Assembly: GCA_947000775.1 (NCBI GenBank)
Contig: CAMQGK010000115.1
Span: forward strand, 356,501-420,500
Length of the DNA: 64,000 bases
Direction: 5' to 3'
From: Pterois miles
Lineage: Eukaryota; Chordata; Actinopteri; Perciformes; Scorpaenidae
In this document: positions 44,574-56,435 of the stretch, piece after piece
How positions within the stretch are numbered: position 1 is the stretch's first letter
How the letters are laid out: each line of letters opens with the position of its first letter
Made by a program: the position numbers and the translations under genes
Notes under the pieces: model-generated
The model's input: only the letters and a program-made list of their open reading frames with translations
Told to the model about the DNA's origin: nothing
Database searches by the model: none

Positions 44574-45424
44574 TAAAATTTTTTAACATGCTATACTATG
44601 ACTTTTTTCGACATGCTATACTATGACTTCAGAAAATTTTTCAACATGCTATACTATGAGTTTTTTCGACATACTATACTATGACTTTTTTTCGACATGC
44701 TATACTATGACTTTTTTTCAGAAAATTTTTCGACATGCTATACTATGACTTTTTTCGACATGCTATACTATGACTTTTATCGACATGCTATACTATGACT
44801 TTTTTTCAGAATATTTTTTAACATGCTATATTGACTTTTTTAAACATACTGTACTATGACTTTTTTCGACATAATACTGACTTTTTTCAACATACTATAC
44901 TATGAATTTTTTTCAGAAAATTTTTCGACATGCTGTACTATGACTTTTTTCGACATGCTATACTATGACTTTTTTTCAGAAAATTTTTCGACATGCTATA
45001 CTATGACTTTTATCGACATGCTATACTATGACTTCTTTCAGAATTTTTTTTTAACATGCTGTTTTGACTTTTTTCGACATACTATACTATGACTTTTTTC
45101 AACATAGTATACTATGAATTTTTTTCAGAAATTTATTTAACATGCTATACTATGACTTTTTTCGACATGCTATACTATGACTTTTCTTCAGAAAATTTTT
45201 CGACATGCTATACTATGAGTTTTTTCGACATACTATACTATGACTTTTTTTCAGAATGTTTTTTAACATGCTATATTGACTTTTTTCGACATACTATACT
45301 ATGACTTTTTTCAACATAGTATACTATGAATTTTTTTCAGAAATTTATTTAACATGCTATACTACGACTTTTTCCAACATACTTTACTATGACTTTTTTC
45401 GACATGCTATACTATGACTTTTTT

Positions 45425-46065
45425 CAGAACAATTTTGGACATGCTATACTATGATTTTTTTCGACATACTATACTATGACTTTTTTTCAGAAAATTTTTC
45501 GACATGATATACTATGACTTTCGTCGTTATACTATACTATGACTTTTTCAACATGCTATATTATGACTTTTTTCAACATGCTATACTATAACTTTTTTTC
45601 AGAAAATTTTTCGACATGCTATATTATGACTTTTTTTGACATGCTATACTATGACTTTTTTCAACATAGTATACTATGAATTTTTTTCAGAAATTTATTT
45701 AACATGCTATACTACGACTTTTTCCAACATACTTTACTATGACTTTTTTCGACATGCTATACTATGACTTTTTTCAGAACAATTTTGGACATGCTATACT
45801 ATGATTTTTTTCGACATACTATACTATGACTTTTTTTCAGAAAATTTTTCGACATGATATACTATGACTTTCGTCGTTATACTATGACTTTTTTCTACAT
45901 GCTATACTATGACTTTTTTCAGAACAATTTTGGACATGCTATACTATGATTTTTTTTGACATACTATACTATGACTTTTTTTCAGAAAATTTTTCGACAT
46001 GATATACTATGACTTTCGTCGTTATACTATGACTTTTTTCTACATGCTATACTATGACTTTTTTC
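45425..46065 (+). repeat. AGAACAATTTTGG marker cluster (HOR copy 2)
   Basis: The marker occurs at 45,425, 45,775 and 45,920, reproducing the 350- and 145-bp spacings of the cluster at 40,547. The third member again carries the TTTTTTGACATAC change. Confidence 0.88.
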
Positions 46066-48555
46066 AACATAGTATACTATGAATTTTTTACAGAAATTTT
46101 TTTAACGTGCTACACTATGACTTTTTTCAACATGTTATACTATGACTTTTTTCAACATGTTATACTATGACTTTTTTTCAGAAAATTTTTTAACATGCTA
46201 TACTATGACTTTTTTCGACATGCTATACTATGACTTCAGAAAATTTTTCAACATGCTATACTATGAGTTTTTTCGACATACTATACTATGACTTTTTTTC
46301 GACATGCTATACTATGACTTTTTTTCAGAAAATTTTTCGACATGCTATACTATGACTTTTTTCGACATGCTATACTATGACTTTTATCGACATGCTATAC
46401 TATGACTTTTTTTCAGAATGTTTTTTAACATGCTATATTGACTTTTTTCGACATACTATACTATGACTTTTTTCGACATAATACTGACTTTTTTCGACAT
46501 ACTATACTTTGACTTTTTTTCAGAAAATTTTTCGACATGCTATACTATGACTTTTTTCGACATGCTATACTATGACTTTTATCGACATGCTATACTATGA
46601 CTTTTTTTCAGAATGTTTTTTAACATGCTATATTGACTTTTTTAAACATACTGTACTATGACTTTTTTCGACATAATACTGACTTTTTTCAACATACTAT
46701 ACTATGAATTTTTTTTCAGAAAATTTTTCGACATGCTGTACTATGACTTTTTTCGACATGCTATACTATGACTTTTTTCAGAAAATTTTTCGACATGCTA
46801 TACTATGACTTTTATCGACATGCTATACTATGACTTCTTTCAGAATTTTTTTTAACATGCTATATTGACTTTTTTCGACATACTATACTATGACTTTTTT
46901 CAACATAGTATACTATGAATTTTTTTCAGAAATTTATTTAACATGCTATACTATGACTTTTTTCGACATGCTATACTATGACTTTTCTTCAGAAAATTTT
47001 TCGACATGCTATACTATGAGTTTTTTCGACATACTATACTATGACTTTTTTTCAGAATGTTTTTTAACATGCTATATTGACTTTTTTCGACATACTATAC
47101 TATGACTTTTTTCAACATAGTATACTATGAATTTTTTTCAGAAATTTATTTAACATGCTATACTACGACTTTTTCCAACATACTTTACTATGACTTTTTT
47201 CGACATGCTATACTATGACTTTTTTCAGAACAATTTTGGACATGCTATACTATGATTTTTTTCGACATACTATACTATGACTTTTTTTCAGAAAATTTTT
47301 CGACATGATATACTTACTTTCGTCGTTATACTATACTATGACTTTTTCAACATGCTATATTATGACTTTTTTCAACATAGTATACTATGAATTTTTTACA
47401 GAAATTTTTTTAACGTGCTACACTATGACTTTTTTCAACATGTTATACTATGACTTTTTTCAACATGTTATACTATGACTTTTTTTCAGAAAATTTTTTA
47501 ACATGCTATACTATGACTTTTTTCGACATGCTATACTATGACTTCAGAAAATTTTTCAACATGCTATACTATGAGTTTTTTCGACATACTATACTATGAC
47601 TTTTTTTCGACATGCTATGCTATGACTTTTTACGACATGCTATACTATGACTTTTTTCGACATGCTATACTATGACTTTTTTCAACATACTATACTATGA
47701 CTTTTTTCAACATGCTATACTATGACTTTTTTTCAGAAAATTTTTCGACATGCTATACTATGACTTTTATCGACATGCTATACTATGACTTTTTTTCAGA
47801 ATGTTTTTTAACATGCTATATTGACTTTTTTCGACATACTATACTATGACTTTTTTCGACATAATACTGACTTTTTTCGACATACTATACTATGACTTTT
47901 TTTCAGAAAATTTTTCGACATGCTATACTATCACTTTTTTCGACATGCTATACTATGACTTCAGAAAATTTTTCAACATGCTATACTATGAGTTTTTTCG
48001 ACATACTATACTATGACTTTTTTTCGACATGCTATACTATGACTTTTTACGACATGCTATACTATGACTTTTTTCGACATGCTATACTATGACTTTTTTC
48101 AACATACTATACTATGACTTTTTTCAACATGCTATACTATGACTTTTTTTCAGAAAATTTTTCGACATGCTATACTATGACTTTTTTCAACATGTTATAC
48201 TATGACTTTTTTTCAGAAAATTTTTTAACATGCTATACTATGACTTTTTTCGACATGCTATACTATGACTTCAGAAAATTTTTCAACATGCTATACTATG
48301 AGTTTTTTCGACATACTATACTATGACTTTTTTCGACATGCTATACTATGACTTTTTTTCAGAAAATTTTTCGACATGCTATACTATGACTTTTTTCGAC
48401 ATGCTATACTATGACTTTTATCGACATGCTATACTATGACTTTTTTTCAGAATGTTTTTTAACATGCTATATTGACTTTTTTCGACATACTATACTATGA
48501 CTTTTTTCGACATAATACTGAATTTTTTCGACATACTATACTATGACTTTTTTCA

Positions 48556-49596
48556 GAAAATTTTTCGACATGCTATACTATGACTTTTATCGACATGCTA
48601 TACTATGACTTTTTTTCAGAATGTTTTTTAACATGCTATATTGACTTTTTTAAACATACTATACTATGACTTTTTTCGACATAATACTGACTTTTTTCAA
48701 CATACTATACTATGAATTTTTTTCAGAAAATTTTTCGACATGCTGTACTATGACTTTTTTCGACATACTATACTATGACTTTTTTTCAGAAAATTTTTAA
48801 ACATGATATACTATGACTTTTTTCGACATACTATACTATGACTTTTTTCAACATAGTATACTATCAATTTTTTTCAGAAATTTATTTAACATGCTATACT
48901 ATGACTTTTTTCTACATGCTATACTATGACTTTTTTCAACATAGTATACTATGAATTTTTTACAGAAATTTTTTTAACGTGCTACACTGACTTTTTTCAA
49001 CATGTTATACTATGACTTTTTTCAACATGTTATACGATGACTTTTTTCAACATGTTATACTATGACTTTTTTTCAGAAAATTTTTCGACATGCTATACTA
49101 TGACTTTTATCGACATGCTATACTATGACTTTTTTTCAGAATGTTTTTTAACATGCTATATTGACTTTTTTAAACATACTATACTATGACTTTTTTCGAC
49201 ATAATACTGACTTTTTTCAACATACTATACTATGAATTTTTTTCAGAAAATTTTTCGACATGCTGTACTATGACTTTTTTCGACATACTATACTATGACT
49301 TTTTTTCAGAAAATTTTTCGACATGATATACTATGACTTTTTTCGACATACTATACTATGACTTTTTTCAACATAGTATACTATCAATTTTTTTCAGAAA
49401 TTTATTTAACATGCTATACTATGACTTTTTTCTACATGCTATACTATGACTTTTTTCAACATAGTATACTATGAATTTTTTACAGAAATTTTTTTAACGT
49501 GCTACACTGACTTTTTTCAACATGTTATACTATGACTTTTTTCAACATGTTATACGATGACTTTTTTCAACATGTTATACTATGACTTTTTTTCAT
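48556..49596 (+). repeat. Nested 520-bp tandem duplication (HOR copy 3)
   Basis: This is the third instance. The CTATCAATTTTTTTC markers are at 48,865 and 49,385, 520 bp apart. Nothing equivalent is seen in the extra subunit at 53.5-54.6 kb or before 38 kb. Confidence 0.88.
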
Positions 49597-50640
49597 AAAA
49601 TTTTTTAACATGCTATACTATGACTTTTTTCGACATGCTATACTATGACTTCAGAAAATTTTTCAACATGCTATACTATGAGTTTTTTCGACATACTATA
49701 CTATGACTTTTTTTCGACATGCTATACTATGACTTTTTTTCAGAAAATTTTTCGACATGCTATACTATGACTTTTTTCGACATGCTATACTATGACTTTT
49801 ATCGACATGCTATACTATGACTTTTTTTCAGAATGTTTTTTAACATGCTATATTGACTTTTTTCGACATACTATACTATGACTTTTTTCGACATAATACT
49901 GACTTTTTTCGACATACTATACTATGACTTTTTTTCAGAAAATTTTTCGACATGCTATACTATGACTTTTTTCGACATGCTATACTATGACTTTTATCGA
50001 CATGCTATACTATGACTTTTTTTCAGAATATTTTTTAACATGCTATATTGACTTTTTTAAACATACTGTACTATGACTTTTTTCGACATAATACTGACTT
50101 TTTTCAACATACTATACTATGAATTTTTTTCAGAAAATTTTTCGACATGCTGTACTATGACTTTTTTCGACATGCTATACTATGACTTTTTTCAGAAAAT
50201 TTTTCGACATGCTATACTATGACTTTTATCGACATGCTATACTATGACTTCTTTCAGAATTTTTTTTAACATGCTGTTTTGACTTTTTTTCGACATACTA
50301 TACTATGACTTTTTTCAACATAGTATACTATGAATTTTTTTCAGAAATTTATTTAACATGCTATACTATGACTTTTTTCGACATGCTATACTATGACTTT
50401 TCTTCAGAAAATTTTTCGACATGCTATACTATGAGTTTTTTCGACATACTATACTATGACTTTTTTTCAGAATGTTTTTTAACATGCTATATTGACTTTT
50501 TTCGACATACTATACTATGACTTTTTTCAACATAGTATACTATGAATTTTTTTCAGAAATTTATTTAACATGCTATACTACGACTTTTTCCAACATACTT
50601 TACTATGACTTTTTTCGACATGCTATACTATGACTTTTTT

Positions 50641-51282
50641 CAGAACAATTTTGGACATGCTATACTATGATTTTTTTCGACATACTATACTATGACTTTT
50701 TTTCAGAAAATTTTTCGACATGATATACTATGACTTTCGTCGTTATACTATACTATGACTTTTTCAACATGCTATATTATGACTTTTTTCAACATGCTAT
50801 ACTATAACTTTTTTTCAGAAAATTTTTCGACATGCTATATTATGACTTTTTTTGACATGCTATACTATGACTTTTTTTCAACATAGTATACTATGAATTT
50901 TTTTCAGAAATTTATTTAACATGCTATACTACGACTTTTTCCAACATACTTTACTATGACTTTTTTCGACATGCTATACTATGACTTTTTTCAGAACAAT
51001 TTTGGACATGCTATACTATGATTTTTTTCGACATACTATACTATGACTTTTTTTCAGAAAATTTTTCGACATGATATACTATGACTTTCGTCGTTATACT
51101 ATGACTTTTTTCTACATGCTATACTATGACTTTTTTCAGAACAATTTTGGACATGCTATACTATGATTTTTTTTGACATACTATACTATGACTTTTTTTC
51201 AGAAAATTTTTCGACATGATATACTATGACTTTCGTCGTTATACTATGACTTTTTTCTACATGCTATACTATGACTTTTTTC
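50641..51282 (+). repeat. AGAACAATTTTGG marker cluster (HOR copy 3, first)
   Basis: The marker occurs at 50,641, 50,992 and 51,137, with spacings of 351 and 145 bp. Confidence 0.88.
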
Positions 51283-52442
51283 AACATAGTATACTATGAA
51301 TTTTTTACAGAAATTTTTTTAACGTGCTACACTATGACTTTTTTCAACATGTTATACTATGACTTTTTTCAACATGTTATACTATGACTTTTTTTCAGAA
51401 AATTTTTTAACATGCTATACTATGACTTTTTTCGACATGCTATACTATGACTTCAGAAAATTTTTCAACATGCTATACTATGAGTTTTTTCGACATACTA
51501 TACTATGACTTTTTTTCGACATGCTATACTATGACTTTTTTTCAGAAAATTTTTCGACATGCTATACTATGACTTTTTTCGACATGCTATACTATGACTT
51601 TTATCGACATGCTATACTATGACTTTTTTTCAGAATGTTTTTTAACATGCTATATTGACTTTTTTCGACATACTATACTATGACTTTTTTCGACATAATA
51701 CTGACTTTTTTCGACATACTATACTATGACTTTTTTTCAGAAAATTTTTCGACATGCTATACTATGACTTTTTTCGACATGCTATACTATGACTTTTATC
51801 GACATGCTATACTATGACTTTTTTTCAGAATGTTTTTTAACATGCTATATTGACTTTTTTAAACATACTGTACTATGACTTTTTTCGACATAATACTGAC
51901 TTTTTTCAACATACTATACTATGAATTTTTTTCAGAAAATTTTTCGACATGCTGTACTATGACTTTTTTCGACATGCTATACTATGACTTTTTTCAGAAA
52001 ATTTTTCGACATGCTATACTATGACTTTTATCGACATGCTATACTATGACTTCTTTCAGAATTTTTTTTAACATGCTATATTGACTTTTTTCGACATACT
52101 ATACTATGACTTTTTTCAACATAGTATACTATGAATTTTTTTCAGAAATTTATTTAACATGCTATACTATGACTTTTTTCGACATGCTATACTATGACTT
52201 TTCTTCAGAAAATTTTTCGACATGCTATACTATGAGTTTTTTCGACATACTATACTATGACTTTTTTTTCAGAATGTTTTTTAACATGCTATATTGACTT
52301 TTTTCGACATACTATACTATGACTTTTTTCAACATAGTATACTATGAATTTTTTTCAGAAATTTATTTAACATGCTATACTACGACTTTTTCCAACATAC
52401 TTTACTATGACTTTTTTCGACATGCTATACTATGACTTTTTT

Positions 52443-52733
52443 CAGAACAATTTTGGACATGCTATACTATGATTTTTTTCGACATACTATACTATGACTT
52501 TTTTTCAGAAAATTTTTCGACATGATATACTATGACTTTCGTCGTTATACTATGACTTTTTTCTACATGCTATACTATGACTTTTTTCAGAACAATTTTG
52601 GACATGCTATACTATGATTTTTTTTTGACATACTATACTATGACTTTTTTTCAGAAAATTTTTCGACATGATATACTATGACTTTCGTCGTTATACTATG
52701 ACTTTTTTCTACATGCTATACTATGACTTTTTT
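52443..52733 (+). repeat. AGAACAATTTTGG marker cluster, shortened (HOR copy 3, second)
   Basis: Here only two markers remain, at 52,443 and 52,588, with the 145-bp spacing. The 350-bp member is missing, unlike the clusters at 40,547, 45,425 and 50,641. Confidence 0.85.
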
Positions 52734-53895
52734 CAACATAGTATACTATGAATTTTTTACAGAAATTTTTTTAACGTGCTACACTATGACTTTTTTCAAC
52801 ATGTTATACTATGACTTTTTTCAACATGTTATACAATGACTTTTTTTCAGAAAATTTTTTAACATGCTATACTATGACTTTTTTCGACATGCTATACTAT
52901 GACTTCAGAAAATTTTTCAACATGCTATACTATGAGTTTTTTTCGACATACTATACTATGACTTTTTTTCGACATGCTATACTATGACTTTTTTTCAGAA
53001 AATTTTTCGACATGCTATACTATGACTTTTTTCGACATGCTATACTATGACTTTTATCGACATGCTATACTATGACTTTTTTTCAGAATGTTTTTTAACA
53101 TGCTATATTGACTTTTTTCGACATACTATACTATGACTTTTTTCGACATAATACTGACTTTTTTCGACATACTATACTATGACTTTTTTTCAGAAAATTT
53201 TTCGACATGCTATACTATGACTTTTTTCGACATGCTATACTATGACTTTTATCGACATGCTATACTATGACTTTTTTTCAGAATGTTTTTTAACATGCTA
53301 TATTGACTTTTTTAAACATACTGTACTATGACTTTTTTCGACATAATACTGACTTTTTTCAACATACTATACTATGAATTTTTTTCAGAAAATTTTTCGA
53401 CATGCTGTACTATGACTTTTTTCGACATGCTATACTATGACTTTTTTCAGAAAATTTTTCGACATGCTATACTATGACTTTTATCGACATGCTATACTAT
53501 GACTTCTTTCAGAATTTTTTTTAACATGCTATATTGACTTTTTTCGACATACTATACTATGACTTTTTTCAACATAGTATACTATGAATTTTTTTCAGAA
53601 ATTTATTTAACATGCTATACTATGACTTTTTTCGACATGCTATACTATGACTTTTCTTCAGAAAATTTTTCGACATGCTATACTATGAGTTTTTTTCGAC
53701 ATACTATACTATGACTTTTTTTCAGAATGTTTTTTAACATGCTATATTGACTTTTTTCGACATACTATACTATGACTTTTTTCAACATAGTATACTATGA
53801 ATTTTTTTCAGAAATTTATTTAACATGCTATACTACGACTTTTTCCAACATACTTTACTATGACTTTTTTCGACATGCTATACTATGACTTTTTT

Positions 53896-54360
53896 CAGAA
53901 CAATTTTGGACATGCTATACTATGATTTTTTTCGACATACTATACTATGACTTTTTTTCAGAAAATTTTTCGACATGATATACTATGACTTTCGTCGTTA
54001 TACTATACTATGACTTTTTCAACATGCTATATTATGACTTTTTTCAACATGCTATACTATAACTTTTTTTCAGAAAATTTTTCGACATGCTATATTATGA
54101 CTTTTTTTGACATGCTATACTATGACTTTTTTCAACATAGTATACTATGAATTTTTTTTCAGAAATTTATTTAACATGCTATACTACGACTTTTTCCAAC
54201 ATACTTTACTATGACTTTTTTCGACATGCTATATTATGACTTTTTTCAGAACAATTTTGGACATGCTATACTATGATTTTTTTCGACATACTATACTATG
54301 ACTTTTTTTCAGAAAATTTTTCGACATGATATACTATGACTTTCGTCGTTTCTATACTAT
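53896..54360 (+). repeat. AGAACAATTTTGG marker cluster, 350-bp pair (extra subunit)
   Basis: Two markers at 53,896 and 54,247 keep the 351-bp spacing but lack the 145-bp member. The pair is the complement of the shortened cluster at 52,443, which keeps 145 and lacks 350. This is what an unequal crossover or a copy-choice event between clusters would leave. Confidence 0.82.
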
Positions 54361-54660
54361 GACTTTTTTCTACATGCTATACTATGACTTTTTTCAACAT
54401 AGTATACTATGAATTTTTTACAGAAATTTTTTTAACGTGCTACACTATGACTTTTTTCAACATGTTATACTATGACTTTTTTCGACATGCTATACTATGA
54501 CTTCAGAAAATTTTTCAACATGCTATACTATGAGTTTTTTCGACATACTATACTATGACTTTTTTTCGACATACTATACTATGACTTTTTACGACATGCT
54601 ATACTATGACTTTTTTCGACATGCTATACTATGACTTTTTTCAACATACTATACTATGAC

Positions 54661-55860
54661 TTTTTTCAACATGCTATACTATGACTTTTTTTTCAGAAAA
54701 TTTTTCGACATGGTATACTATGACTTTTTTCGACATGCTATACTATGACTTTTTTTCAGAATGTTTTTTAACATGCTATATTGACTTTTTTTCGACATAC
54801 TATACTATGACTTTTTTCGACATAATACTGACTTTTTTCGACATACTATGACTTTTTTTCAGAAAATTTTTCGACATGCTATACTATGACTTTTTTCGAC
54901 ATGCTATACTATGACTTTTATCGACATGCTATACTATGACTTTTTTTCAGAATGTTTTTTAACATGCTATATTGACTTTTTTCGACATACTATACTATGA
55001 CTTTTGTCAACATAGTATACTGTGAATTTTTTTCAGAAATTTATTTAACATGCTATACTATGACTTTTTTCTACATGCTATACTATGACTTTTTTCAACA
55101 TAGTATATTATGAATTTTTTACAGAAATTTTTTTAACGTGCTACACTATGACTTTTTTAAACATGTTATACTATGACTTTTTTTTAGAAAATTTTTCAAC
55201 ATGCTATACTATGACTTTTTTCGACATGCTATACTATGACTTTTCTTCAGAAAATTTTTCGACATGCTATACTATGAGTTTTTTCGACATACTATACTAT
55301 GACTTTTTTTCAGAATGTTTTTTAACATGCTATATTGACTTTTTTCGACATACTATACTATGACTTTTTTCAACATAGTATACTATGAATTTTTTTCAGA
55401 AATTTATTTAACATGCTATACTATGACTTTTTTTTTACATGCTATACTATGACTTTTTTCAACATAGTATACTATGAATTTTTTACAGAAATTTTTTTAA
55501 CGTGCTACACTATGACTTTTTTCAACATGTTATACAATGACTTTTTTTCAGAAAATTTTTTAACATGCTATACTATGACTTTTTTCGACATGCTATGCTA
55601 TGACTTTTCTTCAGAAAATTTTTCGACATGCTATACTATGAGTTTTTTCGACATACTATACTATGACTTTTTTTCAGAAAATTTTTCAACATGCTATGCT
55701 ATGACTTTCGTCGTTATACTATACTATGACTTTTTTTCGACATGCTATACTATGACTTTTTTTCGACATGCTATACTATGACTTTTTTCAGAAAATTTTT
55801 CAACATGCTATACTATGACTTTTTTCAGAAAATTTTTCAACATGCTATACTATGACTTTT
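54661..55860 (+). repeat. Right flank of the 5-kb HOR block, matching 36-37 kb
   Basis: TGACTTTTGTCAACATAG at 54,999 matches 36,621 (18,378 bp apart), and a further segment at 55,085 matches 36,708 (18,377 bp apart) over about 280 bp. The region ends in L monomers with CAGAAAATTTTTCAACATG up to about 55,845. After that the CAGAAAATTTTT block is not seen again and type-2 monomers begin. Confidence 0.8.
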
Positions 55861-55919
55861 TCCGACATACTATACTATGACTTTTTCCGACATACTTTAC
55901 TATGACTTTTTACGACATA
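55861..55919 (+). repeat. Type-2 satellite, left of the transposon
   Basis: Three monomers (TCCGACATACTATACTATGAC, then TTTTTCCGACATACTTTAC, then TTTTTACGACATA) belong to the CATACTATAC subfamily found further right. The last is cut at its TA by the transposon. This places the type-1/type-2 boundary about 60 bp before the insertion. Confidence 0.85.
55918..55919. other. TA target-site duplication, left
   Basis: This TA precedes the transposon terminus. With its partner at 56,434-56,435 it rebuilds an uninterrupted satellite monomer (CGACATACTATACTATGAC) when one TA and the element are removed. Confidence 0.9.
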
Positions 55920-56433
55920 CAGTGAACCCTCGTTTATCGCGGGAGTTGTGTTCCTAAAATAACCCGCGATAGGTGAAATCCGTGAAGTAGTCAGCTTTAT
56001 TTTTTACTATTATTTTACAATGCAATACTGTACTATAGAATGAAACCAAAAATCAAAACCTGTTTTCAGGCCCAAACTTTGTTTAAGAAATAAAAATATT
56101 AACGTTTTCTTACAAATAACTATGATAATTTAAAGAACGGTATTGTAAAACAATAATGTGAATACAGGACAGTATAGTAATGAATACGAGGTTGGAAACA
56201 TGGTCACTGGCGTCTTTCACAGTCCCTCCAGCTGAGCCTCTCCGTCCTCACTCTGCTGTAGCGTCTGTTTCACCTGCAGGCTGAGCAGGAGTCTTTCTCC
56301 CAGAGAACAACATCGTTATGGCTCCTTGTTGGCACTCTTTCTTTTTCAATCAGGATTCAGAGCACAATGAATGCACTGTAAAAAAATCCACGAAGCAGCG
56401 AAAGGTGAACCGCATTATAGCGAGGGTTCACTG
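55920..56433. mobile_element. Non-autonomous Tigger/pogo-like DNA transposon (514 bp)
   Basis: This is the only non-satellite sequence of any length in the window. It starts with CAGTGAACCCTCG and ends with the exact reverse complement CGAGGGTTCACTG, giving 13-bp perfect terminal inverted repeats that continue imperfectly (TTTATCGCGG against CTATAATGCGG). It is flanked on both sides by TA (55,918-55,919 and 56,434-56,435). A TA duplication and CAG termini fit the Tc1/mariner superfamily, with the pogo/Tigger branch most likely. Inside each end is a similar direct-orientation subterminal motif, AAATCCGTGAAGTAG at 55,976-55,990 and AAATCCACGAAGCAG at 56,384-56,398. The body is too short for a transposase. 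Base composition is much richer in G+C than the array. Family assignment rests on ends and recall, not on a search. Confidence 0.9.
56248..56349 (-). pseudogene. Possible fossil of a transposase C-terminal tail
   Basis: On the minus strand within the transposon a short frame is open between stops. Its 33 residues begin LKKKECQQG and contain LFSGRKTPAQPAG before a stop at 56,248-56,250; the upstream stop is at 56,350-56,352. The composition is protein-like and unlike the satellite translations. A short basic or low-complexity tail is common at the end of Tigger-type transposases. No DDE motif or helix-turn-helix is present, and the frame could be chance. At most it is the relic left by internal deletion of an autonomous parent. 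Confidence 0.25.
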
Positions 56434-56435
56434 TA
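56434..56435. other. TA target-site duplication, right
   Basis: This TA follows the right transposon terminus and is continued by CTATACTATGAC, the rest of the interrupted monomer. Confidence 0.9.

Larger units (their letters stand above)
43089..48113 (+). repeat. 5-kb HOR, copy 2 (5,025 bp)
   Basis: This is the second copy in the series. Its ~1.8-kb subunits start at 45,089 and 46,890 (1,801 bp apart), against 40,211 and 42,011 in copy 1 (1,800 bp apart). Small indels separate it from copy 1; for example, a variant CTTACTTTCGTCG near 47,313 replaces CTATGACTTTCGTCG. Copy 2 also lacks part of the segment after the second subunit. Confidence 0.9.
48114..54660 (+). repeat. 5-kb HOR, copy 3, expanded (~6.5 kb)
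   Basis: The first part matches copies 1 and 2, with subunits at 50,305 and 52,106 (1,801 bp apart). A third subunit start then appears at 53,559, 1,453 bp after the second. It is followed by sequence like that which ends the earlier copies, near 54,660. Copy 3 therefore carries an additional shortened subunit, consistent with an unequal exchange inside the HOR. The right edge is approximate. Confidence 0.82.
489..55860 (+). repeat. Type-1 satellite array (25-bp S and 38-bp L monomers)
   Basis: This is a head-to-tail tandem array with a constant orientation over about 55 kb. The short monomer S is 25 bp: GACTTTTTTCGAC followed by ATGCTATACTAT. The long monomer L is 38 bp: it has a seven-T run, then CAGAAAATTTTT, then the same CGACATGCTATACTAT tail. 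L therefore looks like S with an inserted AnTn block. Other 38-bp variants have CAGAAATTTATTTAACATG or ACAGAAATTTTTTTAACGTG as the block. Frequent point variants are CGAC/CAAC/TGAC, CATGCTATAC/CATACTATAC/CATGTTATAC/CATAGTATAC, and CTACACTATG. The order of variants is not random but repeats at kilobase scale (separate HOR entries). No promoter, intron or gene is visible within it. Confidence 0.97.

Noticed and set aside
489..55860. Dozens of 60-125-residue open frames with repeated TMTFFDMLYYDFF-like strings
   Set aside because: They are direct translations of the satellite monomer. They stop wherever a 25-bp unit shifts the frame, recur with the HOR, and have no conserved function. Presence of ATG in every CTATGAC explains the starts.
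55920..56433. piggyBac or hAT element in place of Tigger/pogo
   Set aside because: The duplicated target is TA only. There is no TTAA (piggyBac) and no 8-bp duplication (hAT) at the ends.
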